Shown: one piece after another, positions 34,163 through 42,902 of the stretch | Numbering within the stretch: position 1 is the first letter of the stretch | How the letters are laid out: every line of letters starts with the position of its first letter | Assembly: GCA_963808705.1 (NCBI GenBank) | Contig: CAWEHB010000009.1 | Coordinates: 62,001 to 126,000, forward strand | Source of the DNA: JASHPR01 sp963808705 | Lineage (GTDB): Bacteria; Actinomycetota; Actinomycetes; Streptosporangiales; Streptosporangiaceae | Direction: 5' to 3' | Length of the DNA: 64,000 bases | The notes under the pieces: model-generated | Seen by the model: the letters and a program-made list of their open reading frames with translations, nothing else | Told to the model about the DNA's origin: nothing | Databases searched by the model: none | Position numbers and translations under genes: made by a program

Positions 34163-35827
34163 TCAGCCGATGTCGCGGCGGCGCAGGCCGGCCAGGCCCG
34201 CCGCGACGAGCGCCAGGGCGGCGACGCACAGCCAGGCCAGCGCCGGCGCGCTGACCGTGCCGCCGGGCAGCTTCGGCACGTGCGTGAACGGGGAGATGTC
34301 CTGAACCCACTGGGCGAGCCGCAGCGTGGGCCCGAGCAGCATGACCACGGCGGCCAGGGCCAGCGCCGTCCAGCCGCCGGCCACGCAGAACTCCGGCCAC
34401 AGCCCGAACAGCGCCGTGGCGATGGCCGCCACCGCGAGCACGGCAGGCCACTGGGCGAGCGCCGCGCCGAGCAGGCGAGGCACCTGGGTGCCGGCGTTCC
34501 CGGCGCGCAGCCCGTACGCGAGGCCGGTCCCGAGGCCAGCCGCGGCCAGGATCACGGCCGACCCGGCCGCGGCCACGACCAGGTAACTGCTCCCCCAGCT
34601 CATCCTGCTAGCGGCGGTGGCCAGCACCGGCTCCGCGCGCTCCGACGTCTCGTCCGACCTCAGGTGCAGCACCACGGAAATCGCGTAGCCCGCCGTGACC
34701 AGTCCCAGGATGCTCATCATCGCCGCCAGGTAGGCGTCGGTCAGGCCAGACTGGCCGCCAAGCCGGACGATCGCGTCCCTGGCCTGGGCGCCGCTGCCCA
34801 GCAGGGAGCCGATGTTGTTGGCGATCGAGCCGAGGGCGGCGCCGTAGACGAACACGCCGGCGGCCCAGCCGATCAGGCTGGCCTGCTGCAGCCGCCAGGC
34901 TAGGGTCAGCGGGCTGCGCAGCGACCGGCCGGCCTCGGCCGGGCCCGGCCGGGGCGGCACCAGGCCCGCGCCGAGATCGCGCCGGCCCGCGAGGAATGCG
35001 GCTACGGCGGCCACCACCACGGCAGCCGCCAGCGGCAGCACCAGCACCAGCCAGCGGTCGCCTGCATAAGGCCGGACCTCCCTCGACCAGCCGACCGGAG
35101 ATAGCCACAGGCCCCGCAGGCCTCCGGCCCCCTTCGCCCCGCTCGCCGCCGCGCCCGCCGACATGAGCACGTATGCCGTGGCGAGCACGCAGATCACGAT
35201 CGCCCGGGCCCCGCGGGCGCTTTCCGACAGCTGGGCCGAGACCGCGGCGGCCGCGGCGAACAGCAGCCCGCACGACCCGATCGCGAGTGCGAGGGCGGCC
35301 GAGCCGCCGGCCGGCAGGCCGACGATGGCCAGCCCCGCAAAGATCAGCACCGCCAGTACGCAGTTGGCGGCCACCGCGAGCGCCGTGCTAGCGGCCAGCG
35401 CGGCGTTCCGGCCTACCGCGGTCGAGCCGACGAGCTCGAGGCGCCCTGCCTCCTCGTCGGCCCGGGTGTGCCGGATCACGATGAAGATGCTCATCAGGCC
35501 CGCGGCCACCGCGGCGGCCGCGCCGACCTTGTAGGCGGTCAGCGCGCCGACCGACGTGCCGTACAGCGGGCCGGCCAGCGCGAGCGTCCCCGGGTTGTGG
35601 TTGATGCCCGCGGCGATCGCCTCCCGCGACGCCGGCGTCTTATAGAGCCCCTTGAAGCTGTAGCCCGTGCTGACCACCAGGATCGTGATCACGTAGATCC
35701 AGGCCGGCAGCATGATCCGGTCCCGGCGCGCCGCCAGCTTGGTCAGGGCGCCCACCCCGGCGAGCGGCCCCGGTCCGGCCGGGGCGTCCGCCCCGGCGGA
35801 AGGCCGGCGGCTGGCCACCGCGGTCAT
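34163..35827 (-). CDS. ABC exporter permease (polyketide-antibiotic exporter type)
   Basis: 554 residues from ATG 35827 with GGGAGA. About 12 hydrophobic segments in two halves, as in COG3559/TnrB3-like permeases: opening RIMLPAWIYVITILVVSTGY, a cytoplasmic loop with RHTRADEEAGRLELVGSTAVGR, repeated in the second half as LRSDETSERAEPVLATAASR. The pair of matching loops indicates internal duplication. It works with the ATPase encoded 19 bp upstream, exporting a hydrophobic compound or drug. Substrate unknown. Confidence 0.9.
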   Translation of the reverse strand: MTAVASRRPSAGADAPAGPGPLAGVGALTKLAARRDRIMLPAWIYVITILVVSTGYSFKGLYKTPASREAIAAGINHNPGTLALAGPLYGTSVGALTAYKVGAAAAVAAGLMSIFIVIRHTRADEEAGRLELVGSTAVGRNAALAASTALAVAANCVLAVLIFAGLAIVGLPAGGSAALALAIGSCGLLFAAAAAVSAQLSESARGARAIVICVLATAYVLMSAGAAASGAKGAGGLRGLWLSPVGWSREVRPYAGDRWLVLVLPLAAAVVVAAVAAFLAGRRDLGAGLVPPRPGPAEAGRSLRSPLTLAWRLQQASLIGWAAGVFVYGAALGSIANNIGSLLGSGAQARDAIVRLGGQSGLTDAYLAAMMSILGLVTAGYAISVVLHLRSDETSERAEPVLATAASRMSWGSSYLVVAAAGSAVILAAAGLGTGLAYGLRAGNAGTQVPRLLGAALAQWPAVLAVAAIATALFGLWPEFCVAGGWTALALAAVVMLLGPTLRLAQWVQDISPFTHVPKLPGGTVSAPALAWLCVAALALVAAGLAGLRRRDIG

Positions 35828-35846
35828 GCTGTGTCTCCCGCGCGCT

Positions 35847-36851
35847 TCATGCCCTGACCTGCTGGCCGCCGCCGGGCGTGGCGGGCCCGGTGACATCGGC
35901 CGCCGGCTCCGCGCCGGTGGTTGACGCACCGCCCAGGTCATCGGCGGCGTAGTGCCGCAGGAACAGCTCTTCCAGCGTCGGCGGCTGGCTGACCAGGCTG
36001 AGGACGCCCGCGTCGGCGAGATGCCGGAGCACTTCATCGAGCTTGTCGGTGTCCACCTCGCACCGCACCCGCGCGCCCAGCCGTTCGGCGGGATGCGCGC
36101 TGAAGTCCTGCACGTCGAGGTCGTGCACGCCCGGCAGCTGCTCCAGCCCGGCGGGCGGGCGGGCCAGGTCGGCGGCGATCGAGGTCCTGGTGAGATGGCG
36201 CAACCCGGCCAGGGTTCCCGACTCCACGGTCCGGCCGGCCCGGATGATGGTGACCCGCTCGCAGAGCGCCTCCACCTCGGACAGGAGGTGGCTGGACAGC
36301 AGGACGGTCCGCCCGCTGCGGGCTTCCTCCTCGATGCAGTCGCGGAACGCGGCCTCCATCAGCGGATCGAGGCCCGCGGTGGGCTCGTCGAGGATCAGCA
36401 GTTCCACGTCGGAGGCGAGCGCCGAGATCAGCGCCACCTTCTGGCGGTTGCCCTTGGAGTACGTGCGGGCCTTCTTGGTCGGGTCCAGGTCGAAGCGCTC
36501 CAGGAGGCTGGCCCGCCGCTTGGCGTCCATGCTCCCGCGCAGCCGGCCGAGCAGGTCGATGACCTCGCCGCCGGTGAAGTTGGGCCAGAGGGTCACGTCC
36601 CCCGGCACGTAGGCGAGCCTGCGGTGCAGCGTCGTGGCCTGGTGCCAGGGATCGCCGCCCAGCAGCCGCGCGGTGCCCCCGTCGGCCCGCAGCAGGCCGA
36701 GCAGGATCCTGATCGTCGTGGTCTTGCCCGAGCCGTTCGGGCCGAGGAAGCCATGCACCTCGCCCTCGGCCACGCTGAGGTCCAGCCCGTCAAGCGCTAC
36801 CGTCTTGCCGTACGACTTGCGCAGGCCAGACACGGCGATAGCCTCAGTCAT
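35847..36851 (-). CDS. ABC exporter ATP-binding protein
   Basis: 334 residues. Walker A GPNGSGKTT (about 36-44), signature YSKGNRQKVALISAL, Walker B ELLILDEPTAGLDP, and a C-terminal accessory domain as in drug-export ATPases. First gene of the exporter operon, divergent from a MarR/GbsR-like regulator with an operator between. It powers the permease encoded next. The usual LSGGQ is replaced by YSKGNRQK, which is normal for this subgroup. Confidence 0.93.
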   Translation of the reverse strand: MTEAIAVSGLRKSYGKTVALDGLDLSVAEGEVHGFLGPNGSGKTTTIRILLGLLRADGGTARLLGGDPWHQATTLHRRLAYVPGDVTLWPNFTGGEVIDLLGRLRGSMDAKRRASLLERFDLDPTKKARTYSKGNRQKVALISALASDVELLILDEPTAGLDPLMEAAFRDCIEEEARSGRTVLLSSHLLSEVEALCERVTIIRAGRTVESGTLAGLRHLTRTSIAADLARPPAGLEQLPGVHDLDVQDFSAHPAERLGARVRCEVDTDKLDEVLRHLADAGVLSLVSQPPTLEELFLRHYAADDLGGASTTGAEPAADVTGPATPGGGQQVRA

Positions 36852-36870
36852 GCTGGCAGGCTACACTAAA

Positions 36871-36895
36871 TTCATAAATTCTTGAAATTTCTGAA
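36871..36895. promoter_or_regulatory. Inverted-repeat operator between ABC exporter and MarR/GbsR genes
   Basis: TTCATAAATT (36871-36880) and AATTTCTGAA (36886-36895) are complementary except for one pair. The AT-rich dyad sits 20 bp before the ATPase start and 49 bp before the regulator, in otherwise GC-rich DNA, which makes it the likely regulator site and -10 region. Confidence 0.65.
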
Positions 36896-36943
36896 CGCTA
36901 CGTCTCGGAGAACTCAGGGCGGCGAGCAGGCTTGACGAGCGAC

Positions 36944-37507
36944 ATGGCACGCGCGGCGCGCGGCGGCGAGGCCGCCACGGTCCGCGAGGTGGCCCCGCTG
37001 CCGACGCCGCCCGCTGCGCGGCGTGACGAGGCGGCCGTGAGCCGCTTCACCGAGGACTTCGCCTCGGCGCTGGTCGAGATGGGTGTCCCGCGGATGCCGG
37101 CCCGGGTCTTCTCCGCGCTGCTGACCTCGGACCCCGGCCGGCTCACCGCGGCCGAGCTGGCGGCCAGGCTGCAGGCCAGTCCCGCCGCGGTGTCCGGCGG
37201 GGTGCGCTACCTGATCCAGGTCGGGCTGGTCCGCAGGGAGGGCGAGCCCGGCTCCCGCCGCCACTACTACCGCGTGCCCGATAACTGCTGGGACGAGCTC
37301 ATCAGAATCCGGGACCGCCTGATGTCCCGGTGGACCGGCGTGCTCCGGGACGGCGTCGGGGTTCTCGGCGCGGACACCCCGGCCGGGGCCAGGATCGCCG
37401 AGTCGGCCCGCTACTTCGAGTTCGTCAGCTCCGAGTTGCCGCTCGTCATCGCCAGGTGGCAGGAATACCGGGCGGCCCGCGACGACGGCCACGGCCGGGA
37501 CCGCTGA
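36944..37507 (+). CDS. MarR/GbsR-like winged-helix regulator
   Basis: 187 residues from ATG 36944 (TTG 36932 is an alternative). GVPRMPARVFSALLTSDPG and LTAAELAARLQASPAAVSGGVRYL form the winged helix, followed by SRRHYYRVPDNCWDEL, and a C-terminal helical dimer region. Divergent from the ABC exporter, the usual arrangement for a repressor that controls an exporter and itself through the shared dyad. Confidence 0.88.
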   Translation: MARAARGGEAATVREVAPLPTPPAARRDEAAVSRFTEDFASALVEMGVPRMPARVFSALLTSDPGRLTAAELAARLQASPAAVSGGVRYLIQVGLVRREGEPGSRRHYYRVPDNCWDELIRIRDRLMSRWTGVLRDGVGVLGADTPAGARIAESARYFEFVSSELPLVIARWQEYRAARDDGHGRDR

Positions 37508-37530
37508 CCGGCCCGGCGCGGGCCCGGCGC

Positions 37531-37574
37531 GGGCGGGATTCCCGGGAGCGGCGGGCGGGATTCCCGGGAGCGGA
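37531..37574. repeat. 22-bp direct tandem repeat, two copies
   Basis: The unit gggcgggattcccgggagcg plus two bases is present twice, 37531-37552 and 37553-37574, with one difference at the end. Each contains the palindrome tcccggga. It lies upstream of the PAC2 gene. Confidence 0.8.
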
Positions 37575-37639
37575 TTGTCCAACCACGACCGGACGTTGGT
37601 AAGACTGATAGTGCGGCAACGGCTGAGGAGGAGACGAAC

Positions 37640-38545
37640 GTGGCGCGTGATCCGGGAGACCTCTACCAGGTGAGCCCCGACGCGCCCGAGCTCGATGACG
37701 TCGCGATGCTCTACTACCTCGACGGGTTCATCGACGCGGGCGGGGCGGGCCGCCTGCTCACCGCGCACCTGCTGGGCGCGCTTGAGCACACCGAGGTCGC
37801 CAAATTCGACGTGGACTCCCTGCTCGACTACCGGTCTCGCCGGCCGGTGATGACCTTCGCCAAGGACCACTGGGAGCACTACGACGCGCCCGAGATCACG
37901 GTCTCGCTCCTGCACGACATCGGCGGCACCCCGTTCCTGCTGCTGAACGGCCCCGAGCCGGACCATGACTGGAACTCGTTCACCACCGCGGTGCTCGACC
38001 TCGCCGCGGCGCTCCGGGTCCGGCTGGCGGTCGGGTTCCACGGCATCCCGATGGGCGTCCCGCACACCAGGCCGCTCGGCGTCACGGCCCACGCCACCCG
38101 CACCGACCTCGTCGAGGGCTACCGGCCGCTGGTCGACCGGCTGCAGGTTCCCGGCAGCGTGGCCGGGCTGCTCGAGCTGCGGATGGGCGAGCTCGGGCGC
38201 GCGGCGATCGGGTACGCGGTGCACGTGCCGCACTATCTCGCGCAGGCCGCCTACCAGGCGGCGGCGGTCACCCTGCTCGAGTCCGTGCAGCGCGCGACCG
38301 GCCTGTCCCTGCCCGGCGACGCGCTGCGCGAGGCGGCGCACCGGACCGACCTGGAGATAGCCAGGCAGGTCGAGGGATCAGACGAGGTCTCCGAGGTCGT
38401 CCAGGCGCTGGAGCAGCAGTACGACGCCTTCACCGCGGCCGGTGACGCCGACGAGCCGGAGAACATGCCGACCGCCGAGGAACTCGGCGCGCAGTTCGAG
38501 CGCTTCCTCGCCGAGCAGCAGGGCCGCGCCGACCCCGACGCCTGA
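37640..38545 (+). CDS. PAC2-family protein (proteasome-assembly-chaperone-like)
   Basis: 301 residues from GTG 37640 with GAGGAGGAGA upstream. The fold is that of archaeal/actinobacterial PAC2 proteins: VAMLYYLDGFIDAGGAGRLL, then the VDSLLDYRSRRPVMTF strand-loop, the GVPHTRPLGVTAHATR segment, and a helical acidic C-terminus. Actinobacterial members are conserved beside proteasome-bearing genomes, yet their role is not established; they may be ATP-grasp-linked or chaperone-like. No obvious operon partner here. Confidence 0.9.
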   Translation: MARDPGDLYQVSPDAPELDDVAMLYYLDGFIDAGGAGRLLTAHLLGALEHTEVAKFDVDSLLDYRSRRPVMTFAKDHWEHYDAPEITVSLLHDIGGTPFLLLNGPEPDHDWNSFTTAVLDLAAALRVRLAVGFHGIPMGVPHTRPLGVTAHATRTDLVEGYRPLVDRLQVPGSVAGLLELRMGELGRAAIGYAVHVPHYLAQAAYQAAAVTLLESVQRATGLSLPGDALREAAHRTDLEIARQVEGSDEVSEVVQALEQQYDAFTAAGDADEPENMPTAEELGAQFERFLAEQQGRADPDA

Positions 38546-38563
38546 CCGAACGGGTAAAGAAAA

Positions 38564-39049
38564 CTAGACCTCGTTCAGCTTGCCGGTCGCGACGTCGAAC
38601 ACGAAACCGCGCACCGCGTCGGTGTGCGGCACGAACGGGCTCGCCTTGATCCGGGCTATGGACTGGCGCACGTCCGTGTCGAGATCGCCGAAGGCCTCGG
38701 CCGCCCACGGCGGCTTGATGCCGGTGTCCGCCTGGATGCTCGCCTTGAAGTCATCGTCGGTGAAGGTCAGCATCCCGCAGTCGGTGTGGTGGATCAGGAT
38801 GATCTCGCGGGTGCCGAGCAGCCGCTGGCTGATGGCCAGGGAGCGGATCTCGTCATCGGTGACCACCCCGCCCGCGTTGCGGATCACGTGCGCCTCGCCC
38901 TCGGCGAGCCCCAGGATCGCGTAGACGTTGAGGCGGGCATCCATGCAGGCGATGACGGCCACGCCGCGGGCGGGCGGTAGCGGCAGCGGCCCGCTGAAGG
39001 TCTCGGCGTATCGCTGGTTGTTCGCGAGCAGGTCATCGGTGGCGGACAT
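38564..39049 (-). CDS. Beta-class carbonic anhydrase
   Basis: 161 residues from ATG 39049. The zinc ligands are Cys35 in ACMDARL, His in LIHHTDCG, and Cys in the same HTDCG motif, with the Asp-Arg dyad (DAR) intact. Length and motifs match the short actinobacterial clade like mycobacterial Rv1284. It interconverts CO2 and bicarbonate in the cytosol, supplying carboxylases. Stands alone, convergent with the PAC2 gene. Confidence 0.95.
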   Translation of the reverse strand: MSATDDLLANNQRYAETFSGPLPLPPARGVAVIACMDARLNVYAILGLAEGEAHVIRNAGGVVTDDEIRSLAISQRLLGTREIILIHHTDCGMLTFTDDDFKASIQADTGIKPPWAAEAFGDLDTDVRQSIARIKASPFVPHTDAVRGFVFDVATGKLNEV

Positions 39050-39317
39050 GGCTCGGGTTTCCTCTCGTGGTCGTGGCGGGTAGCGCCGGACGGCCTTGAG
39101 CACGCAGGCCGCCCAGATGGCCGGGCGGCTTCCCGTTCAATTTACATAATTCAGATCGGCTTAATCAACTTTTGCCCCATGGCCGAGCCTTGAGACTCCC
39201 GAGAGCGAAAGGGGATACTGACCAGGGAATGAGCTTTCCCGCCGGCATCGCGGTGCCGGGTAAAACGGGACATTGGGGGCGGCACCGCGGGCCGGTTTAG
39301 GCCTCGGCTCCCTGGGG

Positions 39318-40589
39318 ATGGACGAGCCGATGAACCGACCGGCAGTGCGGGAGTTCGTGGCGCCCGGCACTCAGGTGCCCCCGGGTGAGGTCCTGGTCCC
39401 GACCGAGGTGGGAGACCCGGTGCGGGGCCCGGTGCCCAGCCCGGCCGCCCCGCTGGTGGGCGGCAGCCTGCTGCGCAAGGGCAGGCAGGTCGGCTACGCC
39501 CCGGTGGGGCACTGCGTTGACCCCTCCGACGATGAAGGCGGCGCGGTGGTCTTCGCCGCGACCTGCCTGCAGCGGGACGGCACGACGGCCGCCGTGGCCG
39601 CCGCGGCCAGCCCGGTGGACCGCGTCGCCGTGGCCGCGGCCCGGACGGCGGTGGACGAATGGTCGGCCGTGTTCGGGACCCGCAGGCTGCTGGCCGCGGC
39701 GAGCCCGTGGTGCGGCGGCGCGACCCAGGCGCTCGACGCGGTGCGGCGTGCGGTGGCCGACCATGGCACCGTGCACGTCTGCGGCGAGCTGGCGGGCGAC
39801 GCGGAAGCGATCTCGGAGCTGGCGGACCAGGGAGCGGTCTTCGTCCGGTCGCTGGACCAGGTCCCCGACGGGGCCGCCGTGGTCTTCCCGGCCCACGGCC
39901 TCTCCGCGGCGGCGCACGACGAGGCGGCGGACCGCGGCCTCAAGGTCATCGACGCGACCTGCCCCCTGGTCGCGCGGGTGCACGCCGAGGCCAGGAAGTT
40001 CGCCGAGCGCGGCGACGACCTCGTGCTGCTGGGCCAGCCTGATCACGCGGCCGTGGCCGGGATCGCCGGCCAGGCGCCGGGGAAGACCACGGTGGTCTCC
40101 ATCTCCACCCCGGCGAGCACGGCCGCGCTGCAGGTGGCCGACGCGAGGCAGGTGTCCTACCTGCTGCAGCCCGGTATCCCGGTGGAGGATTTCGCGGCGG
40201 TGACCGCCGCGCTGCGGTCGCGGTTCCCGGCCGTGCACGGCCCGCACCCGGACGGGTTCTGCTACGCCGCATCCGACCGGGCCGAGACGATCCGCGTCAT
40301 CGCATCGGCGTCCGACGTGATGCTCGTGCTCGGCTCCGCCGACTCGCCGGACAGCAGGCAGATCTCCGGGCTCGCCCGCGCCTGCGGGACCAGGACGCAC
40401 GTCATCGGCGAGCCCGGCGACGTCACCCCGTCCATGCTGAGCGGGGCGAGCGCCATCGGACTGGCGGAGTCCACGTCGGCCCGCAAGGCGCTGGCCGACC
40501 AGGTGACCCGGGCCCTGTCCGGGCTCGGCCCGCTCAGCGTGACCAGCCGGCGCGTCAGCACCGACATCGTCGGGGCGCCGTCGGCCTGA
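39318..40589 (+). CDS. Divergent IspH/LytB-like paralogue with N-terminal extension
   Basis: About 423 residues (start uncertain: ATG 39318 or 39330). The three cluster cysteines of IspH are kept: SPWCGGATQALDA, IDATCPLVARVH and GFCYAASDRAE. The His in the PAHGLS loop also stays. Other catalytic positions are changed: the EIVHN His is replaced by CGELAGD, and GHPEV reads GQPDH, losing the general acid. About 100 residues precede the IspH domain. True IspH makes IPP/DMAPP in the MEP pathway; this copy may bind an Fe-S cluster but do another reaction. Confidence 0.8.
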   Translation: MDEPMNRPAVREFVAPGTQVPPGEVLVPTEVGDPVRGPVPSPAAPLVGGSLLRKGRQVGYAPVGHCVDPSDDEGGAVVFAATCLQRDGTTAAVAAAASPVDRVAVAAARTAVDEWSAVFGTRRLLAAASPWCGGATQALDAVRRAVADHGTVHVCGELAGDAEAISELADQGAVFVRSLDQVPDGAAVVFPAHGLSAAAHDEAADRGLKVIDATCPLVARVHAEARKFAERGDDLVLLGQPDHAAVAGIAGQAPGKTTVVSISTPASTAALQVADARQVSYLLQPGIPVEDFAAVTAALRSRFPAVHGPHPDGFCYAASDRAETIRVIASASDVMLVLGSADSPDSRQISGLARACGTRTHVIGEPGDVTPSMLSGASAIGLAESTSARKALADQVTRALSGLGPLSVTSRRVSTDIVGAPSA

Positions 40590-40662
40590 CGGCCCGGCGT
40601 CCTACAGTGGCAGAGCCCGGCCCACCTCCGCGTCGTCGCGCCGGGCGCAACCGGAGGCAGAC

Positions 40663-41688
40663 ATGCTCTTCCCCACCTCGCTCGTGGGCAGCTACCCGCA
40701 GCCCGACTGGCTGATCGACCGGGAGCGGCTGGCCGGCCGGTTCCCGCCGCGGGTGCGGGCCCGCGAGCTGTGGCGGGTGGATCCTGCCTACCTGGAGCAG
40801 GCCCAGCAGGACGCCACCCTGCTCGCGATCAGGGCCCAGGAAGAGGCGGGCCTGGACATCATCACCGACGGCGAGATCTGCCGCGAGAGCTACTCCAACC
40901 GGTTCGCCACCGCGCTGGACGGCGTCGACATCGACAACCCCGGCACGGCCCTGGACCGCAGCGGGCACCCGAACCCGGTGCCCCGGGTCACCGGGCCGAT
41001 CCGCAGGCGCCATGCCGTGCTCACCGGCGACCTGGCCTTCCTCCGCGCCCACACCGGCCGGACGGTCAAGGTGACCGTGCCCGGCCCGTTCACCATGGCC
41101 CAGCAGGCCCAGAACGACTACTACCCGGACCGCGAGGCGGCGGCGTTCGGGTACGCCGAGGCGGTCAACGAGGAGGTCAAGGAACTGTTCGCGGCCGGGG
41201 CCGACATCGTGCAGCTCGACGAGCCCTACCTGCAGGCCCGCCCGGAGGAGGCGCGCAAGTACGGGGTGCCGGTCGTGAACCGGGCCCTGGACGGCGCGGG
41301 CGGGACCACGGCGGTACATCTCTGCTTCGGGTACGCGGCGATCATCCACGACCGCCCGGAGGGCTACTCGTTCCTGCCGGAACTGGCGGCGAGCGACGTC
41401 GGCCAGGTGTCGATCGAGACCGCGCAGTCAGGGCTGGATTGCTCCGTGCTCGCCACCCTGGACGGCAAGACGATCATCCTCGGCGTGCTCGACCTGAACG
41501 ACCGCACCGTGGAGACACCCGGCCAGGTGGCCGAGCGGGTCCGCCGGGCGCTGCCGTACGTTCCGGCCGAGCGCATCGTGCTCGCCCCGGACTGCGGGAT
41601 GAAGTACCTGCCCCGGGACGCCGCGGCAGGCAAGCTCGCCGCGATGACCGAAGCGGCCGCCCTGCTGCGCGCCGAGCTGGGCGGCTAG
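40663..41688 (+). CDS. MetE C-terminal-like, cobalamin-independent methionine synthase family protein
   Basis: 341 residues from ATG 40663 with GGAGG upstream. It has only the catalytic barrel of MetE: start TSLVGSYPQPDWL, DIVQLDEPYLQAR, zinc motif VHLCFGY, and late LAPDCGMKYLPR, which supply His/Cys/Cys ligands. The N-terminal half of classical MetE is absent, as in core-MetE proteins that use methylated donors other than methyltetrahydrofolate triglutamate. It could transfer methyl or alkyl groups to homocysteine or another thiol; substrate not determined. Confidence 0.88.
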   Translation: MLFPTSLVGSYPQPDWLIDRERLAGRFPPRVRARELWRVDPAYLEQAQQDATLLAIRAQEEAGLDIITDGEICRESYSNRFATALDGVDIDNPGTALDRSGHPNPVPRVTGPIRRRHAVLTGDLAFLRAHTGRTVKVTVPGPFTMAQQAQNDYYPDREAAAFGYAEAVNEEVKELFAAGADIVQLDEPYLQARPEEARKYGVPVVNRALDGAGGTTAVHLCFGYAAIIHDRPEGYSFLPELAASDVGQVSIETAQSGLDCSVLATLDGKTIILGVLDLNDRTVETPGQVAERVRRALPYVPAERIVLAPDCGMKYLPRDAAAGKLAAMTEAAALLRAELGG

Positions 41689-41710
41689 CGCGCGCCGTTA
41701 GGCTCCCCCC

Positions 41711-42160
41711 ATGACCGATCTCGCAGATTTCGCCGCCCTGGTGCGCGGCGATCACGGGCTGTGCGTGGTGTCCACGCTGCGCGCCGCGGGCACGATCCAG
41801 TCGTCCGTGGTGAACGCGGGCGTGCTCGGGCACCCGGTGACCGGCGCCCCCGTGGTGGCCTTCACCACCCGGGGCGGGACCGCCAAGCTGGTGAACCTGC
41901 GGGCCAGGCCGCGGGCCACGATCGTGGTCCGGGCCGGCTGGCAGTGGGCCGCGGTCGAGGGGCCGGCCGAGATCGCGGGCCCGGACGACCCGCTGCCCGG
42001 CTTTCCCGCGGAGGCGCTGCCCGGGCTGCTGCGGCATGTGTTCGCCGCCGCGGGCGGGACGCACGACGACTGGCCCAGCTACGACCGGGTGATGGCTGCG
42101 GAGCGCCGGGCCGCCGTCCTGGTGACCCCGGAGCGCGTGTACTCCAACGCGCCCGGGTGA
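41711..42160 (+). CDS. PPOX-class F420/FMN-dependent split-barrel protein
   Basis: 149 residues from ATG 41711. It opens LADFAALVRGDHGLCVVSTLR and continues IQSSVVNAGVL, VVAFTTRGGTAKLVNLRARP and RATIVVRAGW, the split-barrel core of Rv1155-type F420 binders. It likely reduces a small substrate with F420H2 or flavin; substrate unknown. It follows the MetE-like gene by 22 bp and may be co-transcribed. Confidence 0.88.
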   Translation: MTDLADFAALVRGDHGLCVVSTLRAAGTIQSSVVNAGVLGHPVTGAPVVAFTTRGGTAKLVNLRARPRATIVVRAGWQWAAVEGPAEIAGPDDPLPGFPAEALPGLLRHVFAAAGGTHDDWPSYDRVMAAERRAAVLVTPERVYSNAPG

Positions 42161-42176
42161 CCGCCGGCCGCGGCCG

Positions 42177-42836
42177 TCAGGCCGGGCGGTAGGCGCGCAG
42201 GAACGCGGCCACTCCCCCGGTGACCATCCGCTCGGTCTCGGCGTCGCTGACCGGGACGGCGCCGAACATCGACTTGTTGTTGAGCTGGCCGAACGTCAGC
42301 GCGGACAGGTGATCGGCCGCCTCGACCGGGTCGGTGATCTGGAGCTGCCCGGCCTCGGCCAGCCGGGCCAGCGCCCGCGCCAGGATGCCGGTCATGGTCT
42401 GCGGCTGCGCCTGCTCCCGCAGCAGCGCCGGAAAATACGGGGCCTCGGCCATCATCAGCCGGATCAGGCCGATCCGCTCGGGCGCCCTGAGCAAGGTGAA
42501 CGCCACGTCGCGGGCGAAGGCGGTCAGGTCCTGCCGCACGTCGGTGATCTCGCTCAGGTGCGCTTCGGCGATGCGGCCGAACGTGGCCGTCATCGCGGCG
42601 TAGGTATCCCTGAGCACGGACAGGAACAGGCTCTCCTTGTCCCCGTAGCGGTTGTAGATCGTCCGCTTCGACACCCCAGCCTCGGCCGCGATCGCGTCGA
42701 CGCTGGTGCGCTCATAGCCGTCGCGCAGGAACAGCCGCAGCGCGGCCGCCGAGATCGCCTCGCCCTTCGCCCCGGCCGCCCCGACGGCTCGGCCGGGCCC
42801 GCGCGACCCGGTGTGCTCCGCTAGCCCGCTCGGCAT
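42177..42836 (-). CDS. TetR/AcrR family regulator
   Basis: 219 residues from ATG 42836 with AAGGAGG. The N-terminal helix-turn-helix reads TSVDAIAAEAGVSKRTIYNRYGDKE, and the C-terminal domain resembles the AefR-like group. Divergent from the 14-TM exporter, with a palindrome between, so it is probably its repressor. Confidence 0.93.
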   Translation of the reverse strand: MPSGLAEHTGSRGPGRAVGAAGAKGEAISAAALRLFLRDGYERTSVDAIAAEAGVSKRTIYNRYGDKESLFLSVLRDTYAAMTATFGRIAEAHLSEITDVRQDLTAFARDVAFTLLRAPERIGLIRLMMAEAPYFPALLREQAQPQTMTGILARALARLAEAGQLQITDPVEAADHLSALTFGQLNNKSMFGAVPVSDAETERMVTGGVAAFLRAYRPA

Positions 42837-42862
42837 ATCCGCGCCTCCTTTTCTGCACTCAC

Positions 42863-42882
42863 CAGTTTACCTAAGTAAACTG
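42863..42882. promoter_or_regulatory. Palindromic TetR operator
   Basis: CAGTTTAC and GTAAACTG are perfect arms around CTAA. The site is 26 bp before the TetR start and 20 bp before the MFS start, so one bound dimer could block both promoters. Confidence 0.75.
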
Positions 42883-42902
42883 TACGGTGTAGTGTAAGTC
42901 TC

